Shown: positions 47,330-56,918, numbered from the stretch's first letter. The stretch: 59,430 nt of DNA from Thermincola carboxydiphila (GCA_016841045.1 JAENZX010000006.1:1-59430), one strand, 5' to 3'. Notes: generated from the sequence alone by a model not told the origin. Numbers and translations are program-made.

Positions 47330-49615
47330 ATGGTATCGGCTACCAGTGTGTTATATGATAAATTGAAACTAGTATTCACATATATAGCTTATTTAATAAA
47401 TGCTGGTTTTTTAATAGTTATTGCTTTTAGAGAGGGTTTTGTACCTTATTTTACCCTTCCTGGGTTAGGAATAAATTATGTTGTCATGGGACTTGGCAGG
47501 ATTTTATCAAAAACCCCTGATTTTAGTTTGAATGTTTCAAAAGTAATGTATCCCTACGGAACCGAAATTGTCCAAATGCAGTTTCCGTATTTTGTGATTT
47601 CGACTCTAAACAAGATTATTAACCGTATTGAAATAAGTACGGTTTCTTTTTATTTTTTCGTATATATCGTTTCTATAACCAGTATATTTTTCCTTTCTTA
47701 TAAGATTACAAACAGTAAAATAATCAGCAGTTTCATCCCTGTAGTATTCTATTTCGATCCATTTCTGGCTCAGGTGCCGGCAATAAAACTAGCATTTATG
47801 CTGCTGCCTTTAGGCGTGCTTTTGGATGCGTACATTTTTGCGGGAACGCTACCAAGTGGAAAGTTAAAACTCATATTTTTATTTTTGCTTAGTTTTCTGA
47901 TAAGAATCTTATTTCCATTAACTACATTATACATAGGAGTAATCTTGGCTGCTGCATCATGCCTGTTTTTTCTGTTGGTTTATCTTCTAAAGCATGGGTT
48001 TAAAATGGACAAGGAGAAACTTAATAAATACTTTTTTTTCGTATTTTTACCTTGGGTACTTGCTTTACTAATTGTTAAAGGGATTATACCCCACGGAATA
48101 TCTACTATGGCAGCCAGCCTTGACTTTATCAGGGGAAATTCACCAGACTGGTTAACATTACTTTTACCCCCGGAAAGTGTTTATCTGTCCAAGGTGTTCT
48201 CCGTCAGAAATCATCTGATGCAGCAAGGGCGAATTTTTTCCGGGGATGGAACAATGTGGAATAACTATTTGGGAGTACCGTTGTTTTTAGCCGGTATCTA
48301 CACAGTTTTTAAGCAGGGGAAAACAAATAAAGTGGTTATGGCTCTATCTCTGGTTGCCCTAATAACTTTTTTGCTTGCGTTGGGACCTTCATTAAAGATA
48401 AATTCAACTATCCCGTATACAGAAACCGTTACATATGATAACTACCTGCTATCCTCAGAACAGGTTGTTTTTGATTTCCCCTGGAAGCATGTTTATTCTG
48501 TATTCCCCCTTAACGTGATGAGAGCTGTATATAGGTGGCTTATTATACCTAAATTTATATTATTGTTAAATTTGGCATATATAATGCGTGGTTTTATTCT
48601 TGAAAAGAGACATTGTCTTGCTGGATTCATTGGTTTATTGGTATTTATTGATTTTTTACCTAAAGACATTTCTGTTAGTAAAGGTACACAAATTTTATCA
48701 AAAATGAAGCAATTTAATGCAGATGTAATTGAGCCTCTCAGGGGATTTAAATTTGACCCGGAAGACCGGGTTGTCTTTGTCCCTGCCGAAAATGATTATT
48801 TAGCTCCATATATAGCCGCCAAGGTTAATTTTACTACCTATAATGGTGGTGGGGACAAGGCATTGGCTCTAGCTGGAAGAACCTTTCCAATCTCGATTAA
48901 AAATTTATTAAATGCAAAAGATCCGGCAGAAATATCTCGACTTATTCTTGAGGTTAAAGAAAAACAGTTAGCGGATTATATCATCTTACCCTTCTTTTCA
49001 CTGCGGTGGGAGTCATATTATTGGCCAATATCAAATAGCAAGCAAGCTGACATGAGAGAGCAGGCTTTGTTGGTAGAAAAACAATTGGGAAGTAGAGTTA
49101 AGGTAATAAAAAAGGGGTATTTTGATTTAATAAATTTAAAGGAAGGCTTTTCTTCCACAAAGGTAAAGCTGGTTAATCCGTCTTTTAAGCAGGGGTTAAC
49201 TGGATGGCAAAAACATAATAAGCCCGATATTGTAAAAACCGGTTTTAAAGATGAAGCTGCAGTAGCGGTTGATAAAGATAACGTAATCTACCAGAAATTT
49301 AATGCTAGGGAATTCCCTGATATTAACGTATCTTTTGTTGCGCGGTTAGCAGACGATGAGGAATATAATGAGGGATTATTTGAAATAGCATGGATTGATG
49401 GTACGGATAAAGTGCTTTTTGTGGATAGGATAATGTTTACCCCTAGTTCTGATAGTTATCTTCGGGTTAGTAAAGATTTTGAAATACCCCATGGAGCTAA
49501 ATACGGTATCATAAAACTTTCTGCTGTTAAGCCAGGAAACAGGATAATTATTGATAATTTAAGAATGGTTCGACTGAATTCCAAAGTTTATAAAATAGAT
49601 TCTACAAATGTTTAA
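47330..49615 (+). CDS. Large membrane protein with extracytoplasmic lectin-like tail
   Basis: A 761-residue protein. The first ~460 residues hold about 11 membrane helices arranged like GT-C or YfhO-type membrane proteins; a soluble region follows (about 460-600), and the last ~150 residues (VNPSFKQGLTGWQKHNKPDI to IIIDNLRMVRL) look like a carbohydrate-binding jelly-roll of the CBM4/9 kind. The function is unknown; a membrane glycosyltransferase with its own binding tail is a fair guess. Start at ATG 47330 with GAGGTG upstream; GTG 47318 is possible. Confidence 0.6.
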   Translation: MVSATSVLYDKLKLVFTYIAYLINAGFLIVIAFREGFVPYFTLPGLGINYVVMGLGRILSKTPDFSLNVSKVMYPYGTEIVQMQFPYFVISTLNKIINRIEISTVSFYFFVYIVSITSIFFLSYKITNSKIISSFIPVVFYFDPFLAQVPAIKLAFMLLPLGVLLDAYIFAGTLPSGKLKLIFLFLLSFLIRILFPLTTLYIGVILAAASCLFFLLVYLLKHGFKMDKEKLNKYFFFVFLPWVLALLIVKGIIPHGISTMAASLDFIRGNSPDWLTLLLPPESVYLSKVFSVRNHLMQQGRIFSGDGTMWNNYLGVPLFLAGIYTVFKQGKTNKVVMALSLVALITFLLALGPSLKINSTIPYTETVTYDNYLLSSEQVVFDFPWKHVYSVFPLNVMRAVYRWLIIPKFILLLNLAYIMRGFILEKRHCLAGFIGLLVFIDFLPKDISVSKGTQILSKMKQFNADVIEPLRGFKFDPEDRVVFVPAENDYLAPYIAAKVNFTTYNGGGDKALALAGRTFPISIKNLLNAKDPAEISRLILEVKEKQLADYIILPFFSLRWESYYWPISNSKQADMREQALLVEKQLGSRVKVIKKGYFDLINLKEGFSSTKVKLVNPSFKQGLTGWQKHNKPDIVKTGFKDEAAVAVDKDNVIYQKFNAREFPDINVSFVARLADDEEYNEGLFEIAWIDGTDKVLFVDRIMFTPSSDSYLRVSKDFEIPHGAKYGIIKLSAVKPGNRIIIDNLRMVRLNSKVYKIDSTNV

Positions 49616-49738
49616 ACAAAGACTCTTTAACTAACCGGTTATACGTTTCTTGAGCCGTTAATAGAAATTGGAGATAAATTGAAGGAGACTTCTCAGGCTT
49701 TACAATACTAAGGTAAATGGATAGAGGTGGTTCAAAAC

Positions 49739-50998
49739 ATGCATAACGTACAGGATAATTTTAGTGTAACCATACTTTGTGGCACATTTTCCGGTAATAA
49801 GGGCGCAGCCTCAATGTTAAGAAGTGTAATAAAAAACCTGTCTCAGGAACTACCTTTTCCGGTTAAGTATGATGTTCTGTCAGTTTACCCAGAGGAAGAT
49901 GCCCAACAAAACGATTTTCCAAATGTAAGGGTCGTTTCCTGCAAACCGGAACAGATGGTGTTCGCTGCATTTTTTCTTGCAATTTTATATAAAATGTTTG
50001 GATTTGTTCCTTTTGTGAGGAAATTTATTTTGAGAAACCCGATTTTGAAATCTTTTCACAAGGCTGACTTAATAATTGATATCGCCGGGGTTAGTTTTGT
50101 TGACGGCAGAGGTTTTGTTTATACCATGTATAACTACATATGTTCTTTTGTCCCCCTGACTGTAAACAAAAACCTTGTGAAACTATCACAGGCGACCGGC
50201 CCTTATGAAAATTTCTGGAACAGGTTTTTCGCCAAACGGATTCTATCTGGAGTGAAGGTTATTTGTCCCAGGGGAGAAGATACTCTAAAGCATCTTCAAG
50301 AACTGGGAATCAGAGATACTAAATTATGTGCCGACCTGGCTTTCATTTTGCCAGATGATGAAAAGAGTAAAGTGCAGGCAGACAACCTGGTTCAAAAAAC
50401 CCCAGAATTTTTTAATGTGCCTTTTATCACGGTTTCTATCAGTTCAGTTGTTTACAAGAATTGTAAACGAAATGGTTTGGATTATTTAGGTATCATGGCA
50501 GAGTTTGTGGATTGGCTTATTGAGGATAAGGTTTACAACGTTCTTGTCATTGCTCAGGCGGCGCGGGCAGGTAAGACAAAGCTCAAAAACAATGACCTGC
50601 CTGTTTGTAAAGAGGTATATTCAAAGGTTAGAAACAAAGGAAAATGTCTCACTTTGGATCAGGAACTGCCACCGGAGACACTTCGGGAGCTTATTGCCAA
50701 GTCAGAAATTTTAGTGGCCTCCAGATTTCATGCAATGATATCTGCTTTGTATAAAAAGGTCCCTGTGCTTTTAGTGGGGTGGAGCCACAAGTATCAGGAA
50801 GTGTTGGACATGTTTAAATTGGGGAAGTTTGCTACCGATTATAAAAAGCTAAGCTTTGAGGATTTAAAAAGCTCCTTTGAACTTGTTGAAGCAGAAAAAG
50901 ATAATATTAGGTTAAATATAGAAAAATATTTGCCGGATGTTCGGAAAAGCTCAAAGCAAAACATTGAGATTGCCGCACAGATGTTAAAGGGAGAGTAG
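49739..50998 (+). CDS. Polysaccharide pyruvyl transferase family protein
   Basis: A 419-residue member of the PS_pyruv_trans family, with the N-terminal LCGTFSGNKGAASMLRSVI, central DLIIDIAGVSFVDGRG, KLSQATGPYEN, and the C-terminal ASRFHAMISALYKKVPVLLVGWSHKY block with the conserved Arg and His. It differs clearly from CsaB at 16403, so it probably acts on a different sugar. Start at ATG 49739, preceded by AGAGGTGG. It lies four bases before the FrhB-like gene, a pairing often seen in surface polysaccharide loci. Confidence 0.85.
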   Translation: MHNVQDNFSVTILCGTFSGNKGAASMLRSVIKNLSQELPFPVKYDVLSVYPEEDAQQNDFPNVRVVSCKPEQMVFAAFFLAILYKMFGFVPFVRKFILRNPILKSFHKADLIIDIAGVSFVDGRGFVYTMYNYICSFVPLTVNKNLVKLSQATGPYENFWNRFFAKRILSGVKVICPRGEDTLKHLQELGIRDTKLCADLAFILPDDEKSKVQADNLVQKTPEFFNVPFITVSISSVVYKNCKRNGLDYLGIMAEFVDWLIEDKVYNVLVIAQAARAGKTKLKNNDLPVCKEVYSKVRNKGKCLTLDQELPPETLRELIAKSEILVASRFHAMISALYKKVPVLLVGWSHKYQEVLDMFKLGKFATDYKKLSFEDLKSSFELVEAEKDNIRLNIEKYLPDVRKSSKQNIEIAAQMLKGE

Positions 50999-51002
50999 GC
51001 AA

Positions 51003-52076
51003 ATGACATTAGATTACGCTAACCCGCAAAAGTATATTGGGAATTATCATAGTTGTTACGTAGGGTACTCGAATAATGAGGAAATAAGGTCGGGTGCCGC
51101 ATCAGGTGGAATGGTGACATCTATTCTATTATACCTTCTTGAAAATGGGATAATTCAAGGGGCTTTAGTCAGCAGACAGGTAATGAATGATAATCGAATC
51201 GATTACGAGACATTCGTTGCCAGTACCAAAGAAGAAATACTTGACTGTCGGACTAGTATATACATGGAGTTCCCTTTGGTTAAGCACTATAAAAAAATAT
51301 TGGATTTCAATGGTAAAGTTGCGGTTGTTGCCTTGCCATGTCAGCTAAAGGCATTAAAAAACATGGAAATAAAGTATCCGGAGTTAAAAGACAAAATTGA
51401 AGTGAAGATTTCTTTATTTTGTAGTGGTTCTACATCAGTAGAGTTGGTGGAAAGAATTTTAAGAAAAAATCAAGTTAACAGTGAAGGTATTAAACGAATT
51501 TACTTTCGGAAGGGTCACTGGAGAGGAAAGACTCATATAGTCATGAAGGATGGTTCTGAACGTACATTTTCTTATTTATATAACTTATGTACATACAGGA
51601 ATTTATACTTTTTTACGATGTCAAGGTGCTTTTCTTGTCAGGACCAGTTCGGGTTTTTTTCTGACATAAGTTGTGGAGATGTATGGCTTAAAGAAATGAA
51701 AAAAAATCCCATAAAGCATACGGGGATAATAGCCAAAAATCAGAAGGCATTCGATATTTTACAAAAGATGAAAGGCAGCGGTGCCGTTAATCTACAAGAA
51801 GTAGATGGAGGTGCGGTTGTTAAATCCCAGAAAAGAGCCTTGATCTACAAGATTAATTCAGCACGCGCACGAGGTAAAATCGGCAGTTTATTTGGCTTAA
51901 AGAATACTGTTTTAGATGCCGGACCGTCAAAATGGAATTACTATCTTGCAGCCCTTCTTATAGTCTTCAATATAAAATGGTCGAGGAACCCTAGATGGAA
52001 TAAGCTTATCTTCTTTTTCCCCCAGCGAATAATGTTCCTATATATGTGTTTCTTACGAACACTGATTAGTTTTTAA
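51003..52076 (+). CDS. FrhB-like (coenzyme F420 hydrogenase beta family) protein
   Basis: A 357-residue flavin/iron-sulfur-type protein. RSGAASGGMVTSILLYLLENG is the family hallmark, then ALPCQLKALKNM, LFCSGSTS, YFRKGHWRG, and a Cys-rich stretch RCFSCQDQFGFFSDISCGDVW. The N-terminal 4Fe-4S ferredoxin part seen in many such proteins is missing. Homologs beside pyruvyl transferases in polysaccharide clusters presumably do redox chemistry on a sugar or its modification; an actual F420 role is unlikely here. The AAGGGAG site overlaps the end of the previous gene. Confidence 0.82.
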   Translation: MTLDYANPQKYIGNYHSCYVGYSNNEEIRSGAASGGMVTSILLYLLENGIIQGALVSRQVMNDNRIDYETFVASTKEEILDCRTSIYMEFPLVKHYKKILDFNGKVAVVALPCQLKALKNMEIKYPELKDKIEVKISLFCSGSTSVELVERILRKNQVNSEGIKRIYFRKGHWRGKTHIVMKDGSERTFSYLYNLCTYRNLYFFTMSRCFSCQDQFGFFSDISCGDVWLKEMKKNPIKHTGIIAKNQKAFDILQKMKGSGAVNLQEVDGGAVVKSQKRALIYKINSARARGKIGSLFGLKNTVLDAGPSKWNYYLAALLIVFNIKWSRNPRWNKLIFFFPQRIMFLYMCFLRTLISF

Positions 52077-52085
52077 GGGTGTGCC

Positions 52086-53027
52086 ATGACAAGAAAATTA
52101 TTAAATTACATTAAAATAGTTTTTGTTATCAGCGTAGTAATCTTTTTAGCTCGTTTTCTTATAAAAAATATTGAGGAACTTCGAGCTTTAGATTTCCGTT
52201 TCAATTACTATCAGCTTTCAATAGCATTCATATTTTTTATAATATATAAATTCACACAGGGATTGTTATGGCATTACATTACAAAGAAAAACAGAGCAAA
52301 TATTGCCCTGGATAAAGCTATAATTTCATATTTCTACTCCCAGTTAGGCAAATTTATTCCCGGCAAAGTGTTTTTGTTGGGAGGCAGATTGTATTTTTAT
52401 CATAAAGAAGGGATTTCTAATAAAAAAACCACATTTTGCTTTTTTATTGAGAACATTTGTACTTTACTGGGTGCTGCCTTTTTGTTTTTAGGGTCTTTAT
52501 TCTTCATTGACGTTCCGTTATTCAGGGAATATAGAAGTCAAGCCATATTTTTGGTTTTTTTGCTTGTTATCATAATCCATCCGAGATTACTTCAGGCAAT
52601 TATAAATGTTCCACTAAAAATGCTGAAAAGGGAAACTGTTACACTCGATATAAAGTATAGAGATATTTTAGGTTTTGTTTTTTTGTTTACAATAAACTGG
52701 TTCATTGTTGGAATGGGTTTTTATATTCTGGTTAACTCAATTTACCCTGTAGGAGCTGAAAACATTTTTTACATCTCCGGTTCATTTGGATTAGCTGTTA
52801 TCATAGGGCTATTGAGTCTTTTTGCCCCCTCCGGTATTGGGGTGCGAGAGGGAATTATGATTTTTGCATTAAAAAATATAATGCCTCAAACAGCTGCAGT
52901 TGTGGTTTCGGTAGTTGCCCGTCTGTGGATGACTGCAGGAGAATTGTTATTGGTAGGGGTTGTATATCTCTATGCAAGACAAATGAAAATAGTTTTTAAT
53001 GATAGCAAGGTAAATGAATTAGACTAA
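52086..53027 (+). CDS. Flippase-like membrane protein (LPG synthase TM / AglD family)
   Basis: A 313-residue integral membrane protein with about eight helices. Family motifs are YFYSQLGKFIPGKVFLLGGR near residue 80 and SGSFGLAVIIGLLSLFAPSGIGVREG near 240. The family includes the flippase part of MprF and AglD-related proteins next to dolichol-phosphate-type glycosyltransferases; the DPM1-like gene 20 bases downstream fits this. It probably moves or helps transfer a lipid-linked sugar. AAGGGTG precedes the ATG. Confidence 0.8.
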   Translation: MTRKLLNYIKIVFVISVVIFLARFLIKNIEELRALDFRFNYYQLSIAFIFFIIYKFTQGLLWHYITKKNRANIALDKAIISYFYSQLGKFIPGKVFLLGGRLYFYHKEGISNKKTTFCFFIENICTLLGAAFLFLGSLFFIDVPLFREYRSQAIFLVFLLVIIIHPRLLQAIINVPLKMLKRETVTLDIKYRDILGFVFLFTINWFIVGMGFYILVNSIYPVGAENIFYISGSFGLAVIIGLLSLFAPSGIGVREGIMIFALKNIMPQTAAVVVSVVARLWMTAGELLLVGVVYLYARQMKIVFNDSKVNELD

Positions 53028-53046
53028 ATTCTCGGGAGGTTATCAA

Positions 53047-54051
53047 GTGAAACTGATAGTTCAAATTCCGTGTCTTAACGAAGAAAAAACCCTGCCTATT
53101 ACTGTAAAGGATATTCCCAGGAATATCCCCGGGGTGGAAAAAGTTGAAATCCTAATTATCAATGACGGCAGCACTGACCGTACGGTAGACGTTGCCCGTG
53201 AGTTAGGTGTTGATCATATTGTTCACATCCCCAAGACCAAAGGGCTGGCAAACGGGTTTAAGTCCGGTTTGGATGCCTGCCTTAGGCTTGGTGCAGATAT
53301 TATTGTAAATACTGATGGGGACAATCAATATAAAGGAAGTGATATTCCAAAACTGATTCAGCCAATACTGGAGCACAAGGCAGAGATGGTTATAGGGGAT
53401 CGACAGATTGATACAATATCTCATTTTTCCGACACCAAAAAGTTTTTGCAGAAGTTTGGCAGCTGGGTTGTAAGACAGGCTTCTGCCACGGATGTTCCGG
53501 ATACAACCAGTGGCTTTAGAGCATACAACAGAGAGGCTGCATTGAAGATAAATGTTCTGTCGGAATTTACGTATACCTTGGAAACCATCATTCAGGCCGG
53601 CCAGAAAAACATAATTGTTTCTCACGTACCGATTGGTACAAACGGGAAGTTACGTGAGTCTAGACTTTTTAGCAGTATAGGCCAATATATTAAAAGGTCT
53701 ATGGGAACTATCCTTAGAATTTACACAATGTACAGGCCTCTAAGGGTATTTTTAAGATTGGGAAGCCTGCTTTTTGGGTCAGGTGTGCTTATAGGTATGA
53801 GGTATATTTATTTTCTTATACAAGGTGGGGGACAGGGACATGTTCAGTCTCTTATTTTGTCTGCCATATTAATTATGTTGGGATTTCAGGTGAGTGTATT
53901 TGGGCTAATGGCAGATCTCATAGCAGCAAATAGAAAGCTTAACGAAGAAACTCTATATCGGGTAAGGAAAATGGAATTGGATAGTTATGCGATTAGACAA
54001 TCATTTGATCAGGTAGCGGCAGGTAAATATAATCCTTCGGATATAGATTAG
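53047..54051 (+). CDS. GT2 polyprenyl-phosphate glycosyltransferase (DPM1-like)
   Basis: A 334-residue enzyme making a polyprenyl-phosphate sugar. VQIPCLNEEKTLPITVKDI and IINDGSTDRTVDVA give the GT-A nucleotide site, NTDGDNQYKGSDI the metal-binding motif, and DTTSGFRAYNREAAL the acceptor block. Two C-terminal membrane helices (about 235-300) follow. GTG start at 53047 after CGGGAGG. Its product could feed the GT-C enzymes at 36975 and 42710; with manC nearby GDP-mannose is a candidate donor, but this is inference. Confidence 0.88.
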   Translation: MKLIVQIPCLNEEKTLPITVKDIPRNIPGVEKVEILIINDGSTDRTVDVARELGVDHIVHIPKTKGLANGFKSGLDACLRLGADIIVNTDGDNQYKGSDIPKLIQPILEHKAEMVIGDRQIDTISHFSDTKKFLQKFGSWVVRQASATDVPDTTSGFRAYNREAALKINVLSEFTYTLETIIQAGQKNIIVSHVPIGTNGKLRESRLFSSIGQYIKRSMGTILRIYTMYRPLRVFLRLGSLLFGSGVLIGMRYIYFLIQGGGQGHVQSLILSAILIMLGFQVSVFGLMADLIAANRKLNEETLYRVRKMELDSYAIRQSFDQVAAGKYNPSDID

Positions 54052-54096
54052 AATTTAATAAATAGTATCATTGGCCAAGAATCATTTTTAAAAAGT

Positions 54097-55467
54097 TTAA
54101 AAATCACTGTAAATAAAGTTCTGAACGGGGGATTCGCTTCTAAAATAGATTAATCCTAATATTAAAATAAACAAAGCTAACGTCTTTCTGTTTCTTCCAA
54201 ATATAATCTTGGAATCAAAAACAATTAAGAAGAGATACATCCCTAGACATAAGAATGTTAACTTTAAGGCTGGCATTAACTGCATTCCAAACAATAGTTT
54301 ATATACAATAAGGTTAGCAGTAGAAATATCGTTTGCAAAATAAACCCATCCTATAGTTACAAAATGGAATGTTAATAGAACTGAGGACAGTTTTAATAAC
54401 TTATTATTTTTTATGGATTCAAGCCTTTCAGGCCGCACCATAGACTTTAAAATCTGAGAATATATGCGGTAAACCGAAAGTCCGATACCATGATACAAAC
54501 CCCATATCACAAAATTATTTGTAGCTCCATGCCAAATCCCGCAAACAACCATATTGATTATCCTTGCCAATACTCCTGCCAGTAAATCGTTTCGGATAAA
54601 CTTGGGTAAAATCGTCCTAATTGGCAAGAATATGTATTCCATTAGCCAATTAGTTAATGATATATGCCAGCTCTTCCAAAACGAAGATATGTTTTTTTGC
54701 AGATATGGCTTATTAAAGTTTTCGATAATGTCATATCCGAACAGTCCAGATACTCCGATAGCGATATCAGTGTATCCGGAAAAGTCGGCATAAATTTGAA
54801 TTGAATATAGGTAAGCGGCCAACCAAAGTACGCTTGCTGACGCTGTTTCAGCTGAAGAGTAAATTAAACTTGTCTGTGATGCACAAAGTTCAGCTATTAC
54901 CAGTTTTTTAAAGAGTCCTAACAAGATCCGTTCAATGCTTGTAAAAATGGTGCCAAAGTTGAGCTTTACTGGTTTCTGTGTGTTTTTAATAAAATGGTCT
55001 ACTCTTTCAATTGGTCCTGCTACATATGTCGGGAAGAAAAAGATGTACAGTAATAGCTCTTTTAATTTTATTGGTTTAAGCCTTCTGGAATATACTTCAA
55101 AAAGATAGTGCCAAAATTTGAATGTAAAATATGATGCTCCAATAAAACCAACAAATTTGGAATTTATACCGATTAATTGAAACAGTTCATTCTGTACCGT
55201 TGTATACTTAAAGACAGACAAAAACCCAATCAGAAATAATATTGAAATGAATAAAACGACTTTACTTTTTCTTCGTTCTAAACTTTTTGCAAGACAATGG
55301 ATTAAGAGAGTAACTAATGATAGTAAAAATCCTTGGAGTGGTGCAACTGACAGAACGATTAATACACTAATTACTGTCAAAAAGCTTACGTGCTTTTTTT
55401 TAAATAAAAGGAACGAACTAAAAACAACAGTTAACACTAAAATATCAAACCATGATGTAAAACTCAT
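54097..55467 (-). CDS. MBOAT family O-acyltransferase (AlgI/DltB type)
   Basis: A 456-residue membrane protein with about ten helices. The catalytic His of the family lies in VVCGIWHGATNNFVIWG; other family blocks are FFPTYVAGPIER and IYADFSGYTDIAIGVSGLFGYD, and FWKSWHISLTNWLMEYIFLP. These proteins pass acyl groups through the membrane to surface sugars. The SGNH gene lies upstream on the same strand, eight bases apart, so the two form an operon that converges on the plus-strand genes. Confidence 0.92.
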   Translation of the reverse strand: MSFTSWFDILVLTVVFSSFLLFKKKHVSFLTVISVLIVLSVAPLQGFLLSLVTLLIHCLAKSLERRKSKVVLFISILFLIGFLSVFKYTTVQNELFQLIGINSKFVGFIGASYFTFKFWHYLFEVYSRRLKPIKLKELLLYIFFFPTYVAGPIERVDHFIKNTQKPVKLNFGTIFTSIERILLGLFKKLVIAELCASQTSLIYSSAETASASVLWLAAYLYSIQIYADFSGYTDIAIGVSGLFGYDIIENFNKPYLQKNISSFWKSWHISLTNWLMEYIFLPIRTILPKFIRNDLLAGVLARIINMVVCGIWHGATNNFVIWGLYHGIGLSVYRIYSQILKSMVRPERLESIKNNKLLKLSSVLLTFHFVTIGWVYFANDISTANLIVYKLLFGMQLMPALKLTFLCLGMYLFLIVFDSKIIFGRNRKTLALFILILGLIYFRSESPVQNFIYSDF

Positions 55468-55475
55468 TTTTCCAC

Positions 55476-56582
55476 CTACTTAACCAGTTTATTTGAGATA
55501 ATGTAATTTGCAACCAGCGCTGCCATTTTTTTACTCCCAACAGCGTTAAAATGACTATAATCATGGTAATACTTATCTTTATCCCAGGTATTTTCTACTC
55601 TTAGGAATGGTATTTGTCTAGCTTCAAATTCCTTCGACATGTATTCAATGTTGTGCGAATAATTCGGCAGATAGTTTTTATCCGGAAACGATTCTGTAAT
55701 TGGATGGTTATAAATCAATAGCTGAATGTTCTGCTCTTTACATTCATCTAAAAATTTAATCGCGAGATCACTTAAATCATTAGGTGCGTATCCTAACTCT
55801 TTAATCATGCCTCCGCTTTTCTTCGTTTTTGGTATTTTAACCCCTCTTTCGGATAAACCACTTGTAAAAACGGTTTCAAATTTCTTTTTTTCCTGGTCAA
55901 GCCTATTGATCTTCATCTTATTAAAAAAATCGTTCAATAAAACTTTAAATAAAAAATTAGTCTTTTCTTCAAGTACTTCTCTTTTGATTAAATAATCTAT
56001 AAAGGGAATGCTAGGTTGAGATGACTTTAACGCCTTTGCATCCTGCCAGAACAAATAATCCAAATAACTAAATGCTTGCAATGCATCAGCTGGTCTTTTC
56101 AGCCAATATCCTTTTCCTAAAGGAGTAGGATATTGAAACTTAAAGTCACGCCCTGGATAAAAACCCCAAACAATTAGATCCGGTTTAGTAACTGTCATTA
56201 CTTTTTGAAAAATATAATAATCTTCAAAAAACGTATCTCCCTTTATTGCAAGGTTATACACTTTAATCCGTTTATTAACTTTACTCTGTAACATTTTCTC
56301 TACCTGATATGGTATTGAATCGTTAATAGAATCTAAATATTGTCCCCATACGACTGAACTCCCAAGAAATACAATTTTAATAGTAGCAGGAGAAACCGGA
56401 TTATTGATTACATGCTGTGAAAAATCATTCCCTAAACGTTGCTTACCTGCTATTTTAGTTACAGGCGGGTGATTCTCTCTACCAAACATTTTTGCAGAGT
56501 TGTTATAAACCAGAAAAGCTAATATAAGACAAATAATGAGTAATTCAAATATAGGTTCTTTTTTAATAATTAATTTTATCAT
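55476..56582 (-). CDS. SGNH/GDSL-like surface acyltransferase partner (AlgJ/DltD-like)
   Basis: A 368-residue membrane-anchored protein with one N-terminal helix (about 12-27). IVFLGSSVVWGQYL holds the nucleophile Ser of block I and DYSHFNAVGSKKM the Asp-x-x-His pair. Together with the adjacent MBOAT it should complete O-acetylation or a similar acylation of a surface glycan, as AlgJ/AlgX do with AlgI. Length and layout fit; the acyl group and the target are unknown. Confidence 0.82.
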   Translation of the reverse strand: MIKLIIKKEPIFELLIICLILAFLVYNNSAKMFGRENHPPVTKIAGKQRLGNDFSQHVINNPVSPATIKIVFLGSSVVWGQYLDSINDSIPYQVEKMLQSKVNKRIKVYNLAIKGDTFFEDYYIFQKVMTVTKPDLIVWGFYPGRDFKFQYPTPLGKGYWLKRPADALQAFSYLDYLFWQDAKALKSSQPSIPFIDYLIKREVLEEKTNFLFKVLLNDFFNKMKINRLDQEKKKFETVFTSGLSERGVKIPKTKKSGGMIKELGYAPNDLSDLAIKFLDECKEQNIQLLIYNHPITESFPDKNYLPNYSHNIEYMSKEFEARQIPFLRVENTWDKDKYYHDYSHFNAVGSKKMAALVANYIISNKLVK

Positions 56583-56612
56583 CTTATCTTCCTTTGCTTA
56601 TTTATTCCATAT

Positions 56613-56717
56613 TTGAGAATTAAACATTTTGCGACTAGATTCCTTTTAAATTCTCAATTATTATCGAAAAAAGAAGGAAAATCATCCCTTTTGTCGAAAA
56701 TGCACGATAAAGGGATG
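56613..56717 (+). promoter_or_regulatory. Two leader hairpins before a small membrane-peptide gene
   Basis: TTGAGAATT (56613-56621) and AATTCTCAA (56649-56657) are perfect 9-base arms around 27 bases. CATCCCTTT (56683-56691) and AAAGGGATG (56709-56717) form a second 9-base stem whose inner TCG/CGA also pairs. The second stem ends at the ribosome site GAGGTG (56717-56722), so it could control translation. Confidence 0.5.
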
Positions 56718-56730
56718 AGGTGTTTCAAAA

Positions 56731-56886
56731 ATGGATATTATTCTGGGTATTTCAATTTTACTAAATGTTATTTTTATCACACTGTTAATAAGAGTGTTTT
56801 ATTATGGAAAAGAGATGTGGACAGAAATAATTGAACACGATCGGTTAATCGACAGCTTATATAATGAGAGGAAGGATATATCATAG
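56731..56886 (+). CDS. Small single-pass membrane peptide, 51 residues
   Basis: A short open frame with a good ribosome site (GAGGTG, eight bases upstream). The product begins MDIILGISILLNVIFITLL, a clear membrane helix, then a charged tail KEMWTEIIEHDRLIDSLYNE. A strong terminator follows after about 35 bases and two hairpins precede it, so it looks like a separate transcription unit. I do not recognise a family. A longer frame overlapping it at 56613-56834 has no ribosome site and runs through both hairpins, so I prefer this one. Confidence 0.55.
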   Translation: MDIILGISILLNVIFITLLIRVFYYGKEMWTEIIEHDRLIDSLYNERKDIS

Positions 56887-56918
56887 AGTGCCAATAAGAT
56901 TATGCAGTTTAGGGATTA

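Noticed and set aside
51003-52076. True F420-reducing hydrogenase subunit
   Set aside because: No hydrogenase partners nearby, missing ferredoxin domain, and polysaccharide context instead.
56613-56834. A 73-codon open frame overlapping the small peptide gene
   Set aside because: No ribosome site, runs through both hairpins, and the peptide lacks any recognisable character; the frame at 56731 is better supported.
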